Of a stretch of 64,000 bases of DNA, positions 8,322-17,474 are shown piece by piece. Below the pieces are notes generated by a model that saw only the letters and a list, made by a program, of their open reading frames with translations, did not search any database and was not told where the DNA came from. The stretch comes from [Flexibacter] sp. ATCC 35103 (GTDB taxonomy: Bacteria; Bacteroidota; Bacteroidia; Flavobacteriales; Flavobacteriaceae). Within the stretch, counting starts at the first letter, position 1. Each line of letters starts with the position of its first letter. The stretch is from the NCBI RefSeq assembly GCF_001975985.1, contig NZ_MTQF01000004.1, positions 658,135 through 722,134 of the forward strand, written 5' to 3'. Position numbers and translations under genes: made by a program.

Positions 8322-9278
8322 TTATTCCAATATCTTTTCAATCGCATTCAATTCATCCTGTGTAAATTCAAGACTTTGTAAACAATCAATATTATTATTT
8401 AACTGTCGTACAGAACTTGCCCCAATTAAAACCGATGTAATACGTTTGTCTTTTTGCAGCCATGCCAATGCCATTTGTGCCAAAGATTGATTACGGTTTT
8501 GTGCAATTTCGTTTAATTGAACTAATTTATTAATGCGTTCCTCCGTAACCTCATCTTCCTTCAAATGCCCGTTTGGGTTATGTGCCCTTGAGTTCTCCGG
8601 AATTCCATTTAGGTATTTATCCGTTAAAAGTCCTTGTGCCAAAGGCGAAAAGGCAATACACCCTATTCCTTTTTCTTCCAGAACATCTAACAAACCGTTT
8701 TCTACCCAACGTTCCAGCATCGAATATTTTGCCTGATGAATCAAACATGGTGTTCCTAATTGCTTCAAAACATCAACTGCAACACGAGTTTCTTCAGCCG
8801 AATAATTACTGATTCCAACATATAAAGCTTTTCCGCTTCTTACGGCATAATCAAGCGCCATCATTGTTTCTTCAATTGGAGTTTCAGGATCAGGACGATG
8901 TGAATAAAAAATATCTACATAATCAACTTTCATTCTTTTCAAACTCTGATCTAAACTCGACAATAAATATTTTCTGGATCCCCAATCTCCGTAAGGCCCG
9001 TCCCACATTGTATAACCAGCTTTGGTCGAAATGATAATTTCGTCACGAAGATTTCCCTGAAAATTATGCCACAGAATCTTACCAAAATTGGTTTCTGCTG
9101 AACCAGGAACCGGTCCGTAATTATTTGCCAGATCATAATGCGTAATTCCTTTATCAAAAGCCTCTACAGCAATACTTTCGGCGTTTTCAAAATTATCTAC
9201 TGATCCGAAGTTATGCCATAGTCCCAGAGAAATTTCAGGTAATAATAACCCGCTTTTTCCACATCTGTTATATTTCAT
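8322..9278 (-). CDS. Aldo/keto reductase (YghZ-like)
   Basis: This 318-residue NADPH-dependent TIM-barrel reductase carries the complete tetrad: Asp49 and Tyr54 in YDLANNYGP, Lys86 in ISTKAGY and His127 in FYSHRPD. The pattern resembles E. coli YghZ (L-glyceraldehyde-3-phosphate reductase) and the beta subunits of voltage-gated potassium channels. It has no signal peptide, so it acts in the cytoplasm. It sits inside the mannan locus on the opposite strand, downstream of the GH3 gene; whether it reduces a sugar from mannan or is a general detoxifying enzyme cannot be told from sequence. Confidence 0.88.
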   Translation of the reverse strand: MKYNRCGKSGLLLPEISLGLWHNFGSVDNFENAESIAVEAFDKGITHYDLANNYGPVPGSAETNFGKILWHNFQGNLRDEIIISTKAGYTMWDGPYGDWGSRKYLLSSLDQSLKRMKVDYVDIFYSHRPDPETPIEETMMALDYAVRSGKALYVGISNYSAEETRVAVDVLKQLGTPCLIHQAKYSMLERWVENGLLDVLEEKGIGCIAFSPLAQGLLTDKYLNGIPENSRAHNPNGHLKEDEVTEERINKLVQLNEIAQNRNQSLAQMALAWLQKDKRITSVLIGASSVRQLNNNIDCLQSLEFTQDELNAIEKILE

Positions 9279-9356
9279 TATTGTAATTTAATGGTTAAAA
9301 TTTTTAATAGGTTTTAAAGGTAGAAAAAAAAGTAAGTAAATATAAAGTTGAGTATA

Positions 9357-9628
9357 TTAATCTCGCAAAGACGCGAAGTCGCAAAGTTTTTTTGAATTAT
9401 GAGATTGAATAGCGTCCAGCTTTAGCTGGATGGAAATATAAACACAAATAAAAGGGCTTTAGCCAAACTTTACGAGTTTGGCTAAAGCCCTTTTCTATTA
9501 AAATCTTATTCCCCTAGTTAAAACTAGGGCTATGCAAAAAAAATGCCACGAATTCACGAATTTTTAATCAATTCATTCGTGAATTCGTGGCGAAAAAACT
9601 TTGCGTCTCTGCGCCTTTGCGAGATTAA
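9357..9628. repeat. Nest of four or five intergenic palindromes
   Basis: An outer imperfect inverted pair (9357-9393 and 9594-9628, core TCGCAAAG/CTTTGCGA) encloses several inner hairpins. These are a short one at 9411-9430 (TCCAGCTTTAGCTGGA), a perfect 19-base stem at 9451-9469 with 9475-9493, a short CCCTAGTT/AACTAGGG stem at 9511-9529, and a perfect 16-base stem at 9545-9560 with 9576-9591. It fills most of the 363-base gap between the GH3 stop and the AKR start. No ORF of note exists here. Confidence 0.85.
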
Positions 9629-9641
9629 AATATTAAGCTTG

Positions 9642-11933
9642 CTATTCTTTTATTTCAAAACCACTTTCCAAACCTTTATCAGAACTTCCTCCAACCATGA
9701 TTTTAAAAGTTCCCGGTTCAACTAAATAATTTCCATCATTGTCATAAAAACCTAATTCTTTATTCGTTAAAGTAAAAGTCACCGTTTTCGTTTCTCCTTT
9801 TTTCAAATTCACTAGTTCAAAACCTTTCAATTCTTTTATTGGTCGAACTATACTGGCGTATTCATCATGAATATATAACTGAACAACTTCTTTTCCGTCA
9901 TAATTTCCAGAGTTTGTAACGGCAACGCTAACCTCAACTTTTTCACCTTTTGCGAAAGCCGATTTATTTAATTTTAAATCTTTATAATCGAATTTGGTGT
10001 AACTCAACCCAAAACCAAACGAATATTGAGGTGTTTTCTCCACATCCATATAATGAGACCAAAACACATTTTTATCACTATCTACAGGTCTTCCTGTACT
10101 GTATTTATTATAATAAATAGGTACCTGTCCCACATTTCTCGGGAACGACATTGGCAATTTTCCACTTGGATTATAATCGCCATATAATACTTGCGCAACC
10201 GCATTTCCGGTTTGCGTTCCTAATTGCCACGCTTCAACAATTGCAGGAATATGTTCAGCTGCCCACGGAATACTCAACGGACGACCATTGTTTAAAACCA
10301 AAACTATATTTGGATTCACCTTGTAAACTTCCTCCAAGAATTCTTGTTGCAAGCCTGGCAAATTCAAATCAGTTCTGCTTCTGCCCTCGCCGCTTTGAAA
10401 ACCATACTCGCCTAAAACCATTACCACAACATCAGCATTTTTTGCGGCTTTTTTTGCAGCTTCAAATCCGCTTTTATCGGTTGTATTAAAAATAGTTTCC
10501 GTTAAAAAAGTCGCCTTTTGCGAAAGCAAATCAACACCTTTTTCAAAAACCAATTGATTGTCTTTATATTGCTGCATTCCTTCTAAAACCGAAACCGCTG
10601 TATTGTCATCTGCAGCAATTCTCCAGCTTCCAAGTGGACTATTTTTATCATTTGCCAAAGCGCCAATCAAGGCAATTTTCTGTCCTGATTTCTTTAGCGG
10701 AAGCAAATTCTTTTCATTTTTCAACAAAACAATAGATTTCTTCGCCATATCCAGAACTCCGTCATTATTGGCTTTACTTCCCACAACTGCTTTTTCTCGT
10801 TTCTCATCACAATATCTGTACGGATCATCAAACAAACCCAATTCAAATTTCACACGCAAAATTCTACGAACCGCATCATCAACCAAAGCTTCTTTTACTT
10901 TTCCTTCTTTCACTAAACCCACTAATTTTGCTACGTATAAATACGATTCCATGTCCATATCAGAACCTGCAATTACAGCTTTTACCGTTGCATCGGCTTC
11001 ATCTTTTGCATAACCGTGCGCAATCATTTCACGAATCGAAGCGTAATCCGAAATTACAAAACCGTCAAACTTCCATTTTCCTTTCAGAATATCTCTTTGC
11101 AGGAAAACATTTCCCGTTGCCGGAACCCCATTCAACGTATTAAACGAATTCATAAACGTACGAACTCCAGCTTCAACCGTCGCTTCAAAAGGTGGCAAAA
11201 CCGAATTATACAATTTAGAATTACTAATATCTACAATATTATATTCTAATCCAGCCTCAACATAACCGTACGCCGCAAAGTGTTTCGCACAGGCCACAAT
11301 CGTATTTACTTTAGCCAAATCAGCAATTGTTTCTCCCTGAAAACCATGAACTCTTGCAATCGCAATTTTACTACCCAAATACGGATCTTCACCCGCGCCC
11401 TCCATCACACGTCCCCAACGCGCATCATTTGCAACATCTACATTTGGGCCAAAAGTCCAGTTAATTCCAGATGCCGAAGCTTCATCAGCCGCAATTGCCG
11501 CTGACTTTTTAATCGCTTCCAAATCCCAACTCGCCGCTTCTGCCAACGGAATCGGGCTCAACGTTTTATAACCATGAATAACATCAAAACCTATAATCAG
11601 CGGAATCCTCAATCTCGTTTCTTCAACCGCAATTTTCTGCACGGCACGAACTTCTTTCACACCACGAACCGTCAGCATCGAACCCACCCAGCCTTTACGC
11701 AAATGTTCGTATTTCAATTCGGCCGTTCCGCCTTTTGGAGCTGGCCCCGTAACATCCCAAAACCCGTTATATTGATTCATTTGCCCCACCTTTTCCTCCA
11801 AAGTCATCAAAGGCAAAAGCAAATCGATACGTTGTTCAATAGTTTTATTTTTATCCAGATAAGGCTTTTTTTGTGCATTCATATTTCCAACAGTAAACAG
11901 GGCAAAAACCCCAATTGTTATTATTTTTTTCAT
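9642..11933 (-). CDS. bglX: GH3 beta-glucosidase, BglX-like, secreted
   Basis: This 763-residue glycoside hydrolase family 3 enzyme has the full BglX layout: signal peptide (cut near NMNA, residue 20), a TIM barrel about 30-370, an alpha/beta sandwich about 400-620 and a C-terminal fibronectin-like domain about 665-755. The nucleophile is Asp296 in GFVISDYASI, and KHFAAYG and GRSRTD segments are also typical. It should remove terminal beta-1,4-glucose from gluco-oligosaccharides in the periplasm, useful for glucomannan. It is oriented against the plus-strand operon together with the two esterase genes, and a repeat-filled gap of about 340 bases separates it from them. Confidence 0.9.
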   Translation of the reverse strand: MKKIITIGVFALFTVGNMNAQKKPYLDKNKTIEQRIDLLLPLMTLEEKVGQMNQYNGFWDVTGPAPKGGTAELKYEHLRKGWVGSMLTVRGVKEVRAVQKIAVEETRLRIPLIIGFDVIHGYKTLSPIPLAEAASWDLEAIKKSAAIAADEASASGINWTFGPNVDVANDARWGRVMEGAGEDPYLGSKIAIARVHGFQGETIADLAKVNTIVACAKHFAAYGYVEAGLEYNIVDISNSKLYNSVLPPFEATVEAGVRTFMNSFNTLNGVPATGNVFLQRDILKGKWKFDGFVISDYASIREMIAHGYAKDEADATVKAVIAGSDMDMESYLYVAKLVGLVKEGKVKEALVDDAVRRILRVKFELGLFDDPYRYCDEKREKAVVGSKANNDGVLDMAKKSIVLLKNEKNLLPLKKSGQKIALIGALANDKNSPLGSWRIAADDNTAVSVLEGMQQYKDNQLVFEKGVDLLSQKATFLTETIFNTTDKSGFEAAKKAAKNADVVVMVLGEYGFQSGEGRSRTDLNLPGLQQEFLEEVYKVNPNIVLVLNNGRPLSIPWAAEHIPAIVEAWQLGTQTGNAVAQVLYGDYNPSGKLPMSFPRNVGQVPIYYNKYSTGRPVDSDKNVFWSHYMDVEKTPQYSFGFGLSYTKFDYKDLKLNKSAFAKGEKVEVSVAVTNSGNYDGKEVVQLYIHDEYASIVRPIKELKGFELVNLKKGETKTVTFTLTNKELGFYDNDGNYLVEPGTFKIMVGGSSDKGLESGFEIKE

Positions 11934-11964
11934 GGTTTTATAATAGTCAGATAGTTAATCTTTT

Positions 11965-12062
11965 GGGCGTGTCCCGCCAAAAAAGGCGGGTCGGGCTATC
12001 CGTTTCAAGTCCTCGCACTTCCTTCGTCAGGCTGTGGGCTTTTCACTACTATCCCTCACGCA
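11965..12062. repeat. Intergenic repeat, family C (GGGCGT...CTATCCGTTTCAAGTCC)
   Basis: This about 98-base GC-richer element runs from GGGCGTGTCCCGCC to CACTACTATCCCTCACGC, with an internal CCCGCC/GGCGGG stem. The text CGGGCTATCCGTTTCAAGTCC is, from memory, common in Flavobacteriia intergenic DNA. Only one copy is in the window. It lies upstream of the GH3 start and next to a family A copy. Confidence 0.6.
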
Positions 12063-12113
12063 ATTTACGGTAAAAAAGAGCTTTTCATTTCTTAAAACAC
12101 AGATATTCAAAAT

Positions 12114-12219
12114 CTTGTCATTTCGACCGAAGGGAGAAATCACACACGTAACTCGACAAAGATTGGCGACTTTGATTACGGAGTTTCTAATGCGATTTCT
12201 CCTTGCGTCGAAATGACAA
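12114..12219 (-). repeat. Palindromic intergenic repeat, family A copy 2 (inverted)
   Basis: CTTGTCATTTCGACCGAAGG at the left and TTGCGTCGAAATGACAA at the right form the paired ends. The core (CGACAAAGATTGGCGAC, GGAGTTTCTA) is the reverse complement of that in copies 1 and 3. It fills the space between the esterase and GH3 genes. Confidence 0.8.
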
Positions 12220-12269
12220 AAAATCCGCGTAAATCCATTTAAATCCGCACAAGCCGTGGGCAATTACTT

Positions 12270-13661
12270 TTATTCAGAAATAAAACAAGAAGCCGGTAAA
12301 TTCGCTTTATTAAACAAATCTGACTGAATTGTATTTCCCCACGCAAATCTCACTTTTACAGGATTTACAACTTTCTTGCTTACCAAAACCACTTCATTAT
12401 TTTTTATCGAAGCTTCTGCAGGATAGAAAACACCATCGGCTCCAGCCACTTCAAACTGATTTGAAATTTTATTCTTAAAATACAATCCATCAGCATAATC
12501 AAACGAAACGATAGCTTTGTTTTTATCTACTTTAAAATCTTTAAAAAGCGGACCATTTACCACATTAGAATTTACTCCCGAAACTTCGGGATAAGTATTA
12601 GCCAAAGCCAAATTTGCCAAACGAATCCCAACCGATTTTTTATTTTTTGGATGAATATCTATGGTATCCGAAATATCACTTGTTAGTACCATTCCCGTTT
12701 TAGAAACTTCTTTCAATACTTTTCGTTGAGAATTTCTTACCGTAACATTCGAGAAGTTATTACTGCCAGTTTTATAAGGCGCGATTTGAACGAAATAAAA
12801 CGGAAAATCATCATTCCAGGCTTTTCTCCACGAAGTAATTAGAGCCGATAACGTTTGATCATAAACCAAAGAACCAACATTCGATTCTCCCTGATACCAA
12901 AGTGTTCCTGCGATTTTAAAACCTACAAAAGGATAAATCATCGCATTATACGCACGTCCGGGTTGGCGCGGGCCATATTCTTGCTCGTTTAGTTTTTTAG
13001 CATTTTCTAACAAAACCGGATCGTTCTGAACCACTTCTTCCGGCATCCAGATTTCCGCAGGCGTTCCTCCCCAATTCGAAGAAATCAATCCTATCGGAAC
13101 ATTTTTTAAATCTTCCCTTAAGCGTTTGGCAAAAAAGTAACCAATCGCGCTAAAGTTTTTCATGGTTTCCGGAGTCGACTCGACCCAGTTTCCTGATAGA
13201 TTATTTTGAGGACTTGTTGCCGTTAATTTCGGAACGGTAAAAAATCGAATATTCGGATTTGTGGCATTTTTCATTTCTTCTTCGCCGTTGTCGATTCCCC
13301 AACTTGCCGACATTTCCATGTTCGATTGTCCGGAACAAACCCAAACTTCACCAATCAAAATGTTTTTCAGGACAACTTCATTATACCCTTTTATAGAAAT
13401 AGTATAAGGTCCTCCGGCTTCAGGAGTTTTGATATGAAGTTCCCATTGTGCCTGATTATTAGCAACCGTTTTATATTCCTTATTGTTCCAGCTCGAAACC
13501 AATTTGATTTCTTCCTTTGGATTTGCCCAACCCCAAATTTTCACTTCGGAGTTGCGTTGTAAAACCATATTATCGCCAAAAATATTCGGAAGTGTAACGT
13601 TTGCCATCATAGTACTGGAAATCATCAGAATGAAAACAAACTTAAATATATTATTTTTCAT
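12270..13661 (-). CDS. Sialate O-acetylesterase-like (SASA/CE20-type) acetylesterase
   Basis: This 463-residue secreted esterase is of the SASA/SGNH type. After a signal peptide (about 1-20), an N-terminal beta domain precedes the SGNH fold with catalytic Ser113 in CSGQSNME and the second block GTLWYQGESN. A C-terminal beta region completes the usual length. Family members remove O-acetyl groups from sialate, xylan or mannan side groups. The neighbours, mannanases and a CE2-type esterase, suggest acetylated glucomannan as the target, which is inference. Its start overlaps the upstream CE2 gene by 11 bases, so the two are translationally linked. Confidence 0.87.
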   Translation of the reverse strand: MKNNIFKFVFILMISSTMMANVTLPNIFGDNMVLQRNSEVKIWGWANPKEEIKLVSSWNNKEYKTVANNQAQWELHIKTPEAGGPYTISIKGYNEVVLKNILIGEVWVCSGQSNMEMSASWGIDNGEEEMKNATNPNIRFFTVPKLTATSPQNNLSGNWVESTPETMKNFSAIGYFFAKRLREDLKNVPIGLISSNWGGTPAEIWMPEEVVQNDPVLLENAKKLNEQEYGPRQPGRAYNAMIYPFVGFKIAGTLWYQGESNVGSLVYDQTLSALITSWRKAWNDDFPFYFVQIAPYKTGSNNFSNVTVRNSQRKVLKEVSKTGMVLTSDISDTIDIHPKNKKSVGIRLANLALANTYPEVSGVNSNVVNGPLFKDFKVDKNKAIVSFDYADGLYFKNKISNQFEVAGADGVFYPAEASIKNNEVVLVSKKVVNPVKVRFAWGNTIQSDLFNKANLPASCFISE

Positions 13662-14745
13662 TTAGCAACTTTTTTAAAAACGGAGCATATTCATCTGCCA
13701 AAACCTTATGATCAGCCACATCAGGATGTCCGCCACAACCATTTGGAGTCATCGGTTTAAATTTGAAAATCAGGATAGGTTTATGGATTTTATCAGATTC
13801 AAAAGTTGCTTTTACTTTATTTAAACAATCTTCAAAAACAACTGCTCTTTCGCCGCCAACCATCGGACTATTCGTAATCACGATTTGCGCTTTCGGATTG
13901 TGCTGGTACAACATTTTAATAAAGTTGATGTAATTCGAAACGTACTTTTCAGGATTAAAAGGTAAACGTTCTTTTTTACCATCTCCGCCAGAAAAATCGT
14001 TGGTTCCTAATGCAATGCTGATAATATCAGGCTGAAAAGTAAAATCGTATTTAGGCTTCGAATTGTCTTTGGTCAAATATAAATTCTGATAAACGTCAGG
14101 CATAATTCCTTCTTCTTTATTCTCGTCGTTCCAGTTTCTATACATTCCAATTCCCGAAACAGAACTCATCAAATAATCGACACCAATTGCTCTCGAAAGT
14201 ACTGGCCCGTAAGCATAATATCCATTATGATGATCAAAATATTCTCCTTTATCGCACGGAATATCAGACGGATCACTAGCTGCTCCGCAAGTAATGGAAT
14301 CGCCTATAAATTCGATTTTCTTTTTCTTTTTAGTAGTAATAGAAGTAAGCTTTGCCGTTGTTCCTGCAAATAAAATTCCGCCACTGTGAGCTTCTGTAGT
14401 TTTATAGATTTCGAGTGTATGAACTTTTTTATTTGAAGTGACTTTTATTGGGAAAGATTGTGTTGCTCCTTTTTCGATTCTCAATTTCCCTATATATTTC
14501 CCGTCTAAAACCAAAGAAACATAATTATGATGTTCCCACGAATCCACACTTTGCAAGCTAATCGAACATATACTACCCGTAAAATTAAAAGAAACTGAGG
14601 AAGCCGTTCCTATTAATATAACAGCATTATTTTCAAGTTTTTCTACACGACCCTGATATAAAAAAGTATTGGTTTTGCTTTGTGAAATCGACACAATTGA
14701 AATCAGCAAAAACGAAATTAAAAATGATATTTTTTTGAGAAACAT
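13651..14745 (-). CDS. CE2-like SGNH acetylesterase
   Basis: This 364-residue secreted protein has a signal peptide (about 1-22), an N-terminal jelly-roll about 25-135 and a C-terminal SGNH hydrolase domain. Catalytic Ser150 lies in FIGDSITCG, a third block in LGTNDFSGG, and the His340 region in GGHPDVADH. This two-domain layout is that of carbohydrate esterase family 2, whose members deacetylate xylan and glucomannan. It is first in a two-gene operon with the SASA-type esterase. Having two different acetylesterases next to mannanases indicates an acetylated plant beta-mannan as substrate. Confidence 0.88.
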   Translation of the reverse strand: MFLKKISFLISFLLISIVSISQSKTNTFLYQGRVEKLENNAVILIGTASSVSFNFTGSICSISLQSVDSWEHHNYVSLVLDGKYIGKLRIEKGATQSFPIKVTSNKKVHTLEIYKTTEAHSGGILFAGTTAKLTSITTKKKKKIEFIGDSITCGAASDPSDIPCDKGEYFDHHNGYYAYGPVLSRAIGVDYLMSSVSGIGMYRNWNDENKEEGIMPDVYQNLYLTKDNSKPKYDFTFQPDIISIALGTNDFSGGDGKKERLPFNPEKYVSNYINFIKMLYQHNPKAQIVITNSPMVGGERAVVFEDCLNKVKATFESDKIHKPILIFKFKPMTPNGCGGHPDVADHKVLADEYAPFLKKLLNEK

Positions 14746-14964
14746 AATTTATTTGTTAAAATATAAATACGATTCACAAATATATCTGAAAAACGACATA
14801 CAGAAAGATACTAAAACATCAAAAAGCAATAAAAAAACACCAAAACGATAAGACTAATTCTTAGTATTTATCGTTTATTAATAGACTACATTGCAAAACA
14901 TTCTTCTCGTATTGAACGTAAGGAGATATATTTGTAAATTAAATCTTATAATTACCTCTTAAAA

Positions 14965-15471
14965 ATGAAACCAATCATATATATTGCCTATGCTGCAACT
15001 ATTTTACTATCTTCTTTTGTGCCAAAAGATAAAAATATAATACGATCAAATTCAATTCAAAAAACACAAAACACAATAGATAGAGATTCTATTATTGTTT
15101 ATGCAAAACAATATTTGGGAACGCCCTATTTATATGCAGGAAATGATCCAAAAAAAGGTTTTGATTGTTCCGGCTTCGTAAATTATGTTTTCAAAAATTA
15201 TGGTATCACTTTACCAAGAAGTTCAAGTGGTTATAAAAATATAGGAGCCAAATTATCTCCTGAGGATTTTAAAGTGGGAGACATTTTAGTTTTTTATGGT
15301 TATAAGGATAAAACTATTATTGGGCATCTGGGAATCATCTGTGAGGCAAATGGTATGCATTCAAAATTTATTCACGCATCATCTGGAAAAGCAGGCAGCG
15401 TAACGATTAGCGATTTAGATTCTGATCATTATAGCAAACGTTATTATAAGTGTATTAATGTATTGCCTTAG
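14965..15471 (+). CDS. NlpC/P60 family peptidase (C40)
   Basis: This 168-residue predicted exported peptidase of the NlpC/P60 fold should cleave peptide bonds in cell-wall stems. The N-terminus (about 1-20) is a hydrophobic signal. The catalytic set is Cys68 in GFDCSGF, His121 in IIGHLGII and His137 in FIHASS, with the family entry YLGTPYLYAG at 50-59. It has no accessory SH3 or LysM domain. It is monocistronic, following the leftward CE2 gene across 219 bases with no clear terminator between the divergent starts. Confidence 0.9.
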   Translation: MKPIIYIAYAATILLSSFVPKDKNIIRSNSIQKTQNTIDRDSIIVYAKQYLGTPYLYAGNDPKKGFDCSGFVNYVFKNYGITLPRSSSGYKNIGAKLSPEDFKVGDILVFYGYKDKTIIGHLGIICEANGMHSKFIHASSGKAGSVTISDLDSDHYSKRYYKCINVLP

Positions 15472-15480
15472 TTTTTTTAA

Positions 15481-15728
15481 GCCACGAATTTCAAGAAAGT
15501 GGTTTAGTAATTTGACAAAGAGTTACTAACTTAAATTGTCTATATAAGAACGCGGATGAAAAACGGATTTTTTATCTATACTTTTTAAAAATCAGTTTTT
15601 TATCTGCGTTTTTACTTTTGTAAATCCGTTTTATCCGCGTTTCTTTCACAAAGAATTAAATAGAATTTTACGAATTATTTTTTTATAATTAAGATTATAA
15701 ATTAGTGAAAATTCGTGTAATTCATGGC
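15481..15728. repeat. Nested inverted repeats between convergent NlpC/P60 and L,D-transpeptidase genes
   Basis: Outer arms start GCCACGAATTTC (15481) and end ATTCGTG..ATGGC (15711-15728), with mismatches. Inside, AACGCGGATGAAAAACGG (from 15549) pairs with CCGTTTTATCCGCGTT (ending 15641). The outer sequence resembles the GCCACGAATTCACGAA stem at 9545-9591, and the inner one the unit at 2729-2777. No coding sequence is seen in this gap of about 266 bases. Confidence 0.75.
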
Positions 15729-15737
15729 AAAACTCTC

Positions 15738-17312
15738 TTATTCCTCAGTCAATAGTTTTATCAAACTTTCATCTCTATTATAAACATCTTTATAAAAGTT
15801 CAAATTGCCATCACGATCTACAAAGGCTGTAAAATATCCTATATAAACCGGAATTTTCTTTTTTAGTGTATACCAGCTTTCTTTACCGGCGTGCATTGCT
15901 TTATCAATTCTCTCCGGAGTCATGCTTGGATCTTGTTTTAAAATTTCTATTGCTAATTCTCTAGGCTTTCCTACACGAACACAACCATGACTAAAAGCTC
16001 TGTTTTCTCTTTCGAACAAACTTTTTGCCGGAGTATCATGCAAATAAATATTGTTTGAATTTGGAAATAAAAACTTCACCAAACCAAGCGAATTATTTTT
16101 TCCCGGTAACTGACGAACCGCGCCATTATTCCATTCCAGGTTTTTCTGAGCCAGATAGTTTTTATTCTTAGCCATTCCGGGTTTTATCTCACTCTTGATA
16201 ATACTTGGAGGAATATTCCAATACGGGCTAAAAACAATATTATTCATCATTCCGCTAAAAACAACTGTTTTTGTCATTGCTTTTCCTACCACAACCGGAG
16301 AAACAAAAGCAATTTCATGATTTCGAATTAAGTATAATCTAAACTCCGGAATATTAACTTCGATGTATTCTTTTCCTTTTTCAAGTTCAGGATCAATCCA
16401 TCTGCAACGTTCCATGTTGGCAATAATAGTTTTTATTCTATTCGAAACCGGAATGTTTAATTCGGCAATATGCTCCGATAAAATAGTATTTTTAGGTGTT
16501 AAACCATGATGTAATTCGTAACTTCTTATTGCTTTTATCAATGTCGAATCACAAATATTACTTTTGCAATTTTCTTTAAGATCACCCGTTTTATATAATC
16601 TTTCTCTGATTTGCCCAATTGTAGCTACAGAATCTCCCAATTTCAGACTTTTAAAATCTTCAGCGGTTTCGATAGTTTTCCATCCGCCTTTTTTCTCAAT
16701 TTCTCTATATCGGTGAAGTGCATCACGAAGTTTATAGTACTGACTGAACATTTTACTCTTTTTGTCGTCACTAATAGTCGCTTTTTTATAAATCGAATCT
16801 GAAAAAACCTGATAGTTAACTTTTTTTCGAGGTAAAAGCCATTCTAATGATCTGGTCGTTTTTTCGTCTACGCCCGAAACTTTCTGTACATAATAAAAAT
16901 ACAGATTGGTAATCATCAAATCTGTGTCTTCTTTTGACAGCTTATTTTCTGCAGTATGCTCAAAAATAGGATTGATCTTTTCGTTATAAGGAAAGTTAGC
17001 TTTCAAACCTTCCTGATCTAATCCTTTGTATTTATTAAACAAAGTGTTTCCGTATTCTACAACACCTCTGTTATCCAGCCATAATTGAGTCGATTTGTTT
17101 TTTTTGTATAAAGCCAGAACTTCATTCTGAAATTTAATCAATTTAGGATATGTCTCATAAAATGCAGTAATACCTGCACTGTCGATTGTAATTTTAAGTT
17201 CAGGAATCGCTTTCTCTGAAGTCTTTTTTAATTCTTTTTTTTCTGCCTTTTTATTACACGAAACAACAGTTAAAAGAAACACAACAGCAACAAGCGAATG
17301 CAAAATTTTCAT
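15738..17312 (-). CDS. L,D-transpeptidase (YkuD family) lipoprotein
   Basis: This 524-residue periplasmic protein should form 3-3 peptidoglycan crosslinks or attach proteins to the wall. I start it at the ATG at 17310-17312 because it gives a proper lipoprotein signal (TVVSC); the 51-residue upstream extension would run through the terminator of the preceding gene. The layout is an N-terminal helical scaffold-like region, a peptidoglycan-binding helix set (SYELHHGLTPKN) and the YkuD domain with the signature SHGCVRVG and catalytic Cys444. The length and layout match the E. coli YcbB type. It lies downstream of the DUF1573 gene on the same strand, separated by a terminator. Confidence 0.88.
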   Translation of the reverse strand: MKILHSLVAVVFLLTVVSCNKKAEKKELKKTSEKAIPELKITIDSAGITAFYETYPKLIKFQNEVLALYKKNKSTQLWLDNRGVVEYGNTLFNKYKGLDQEGLKANFPYNEKINPIFEHTAENKLSKEDTDLMITNLYFYYVQKVSGVDEKTTRSLEWLLPRKKVNYQVFSDSIYKKATISDDKKSKMFSQYYKLRDALHRYREIEKKGGWKTIETAEDFKSLKLGDSVATIGQIRERLYKTGDLKENCKSNICDSTLIKAIRSYELHHGLTPKNTILSEHIAELNIPVSNRIKTIIANMERCRWIDPELEKGKEYIEVNIPEFRLYLIRNHEIAFVSPVVVGKAMTKTVVFSGMMNNIVFSPYWNIPPSIIKSEIKPGMAKNKNYLAQKNLEWNNGAVRQLPGKNNSLGLVKFLFPNSNNIYLHDTPAKSLFERENRAFSHGCVRVGKPRELAIEILKQDPSMTPERIDKAMHAGKESWYTLKKKIPVYIGYFTAFVDRDGNLNFYKDVYNRDESLIKLLTEE

Positions 17313-17414
17313 AATCTTTTTTTTAATAAAAATAGAAAAGTTTTGATGAAAAAAAAGCATTTCAGCAAAAAATAATACTGCCTTCACAATCTTTATTCTG
17401 CTTGAGGAAAAGGC

Positions 17415-17447
17415 AAAAAAAACTCCGGATACATTACATATCCGGAG
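17415..17447 (-). terminator. Terminator of the DUF1573 gene
   Basis: Stem CTCCGGATA (17423-17431) and TATCCGGAG (17439-17447), loop of seven, followed on the minus strand by a run of eight T (17415-17422). It lies directly after the DUF1573 stop and before the L,D-transpeptidase start. Confidence 0.9.
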
Positions 17448-17474
17448 CTGCCACTTTATAACCAACCTTTATTT

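Noticed and set aside
10151..11954. Several open frames on the plus strand opposite the GH3 gene (for example 10558-11013 and 11574-11954)
   Set aside because: They lie wholly inside a well-supported GH3 gene, have Ser/Arg/Asn-rich low-complexity translations and show no family motif or signal.
17313..17465. Extended N-terminus of the L,D-transpeptidase
   Set aside because: The extra 51 residues run across the terminator hairpin at 17415-17447 of the upstream gene; the ATG at 17310-17312 gives a proper lipoprotein signal.
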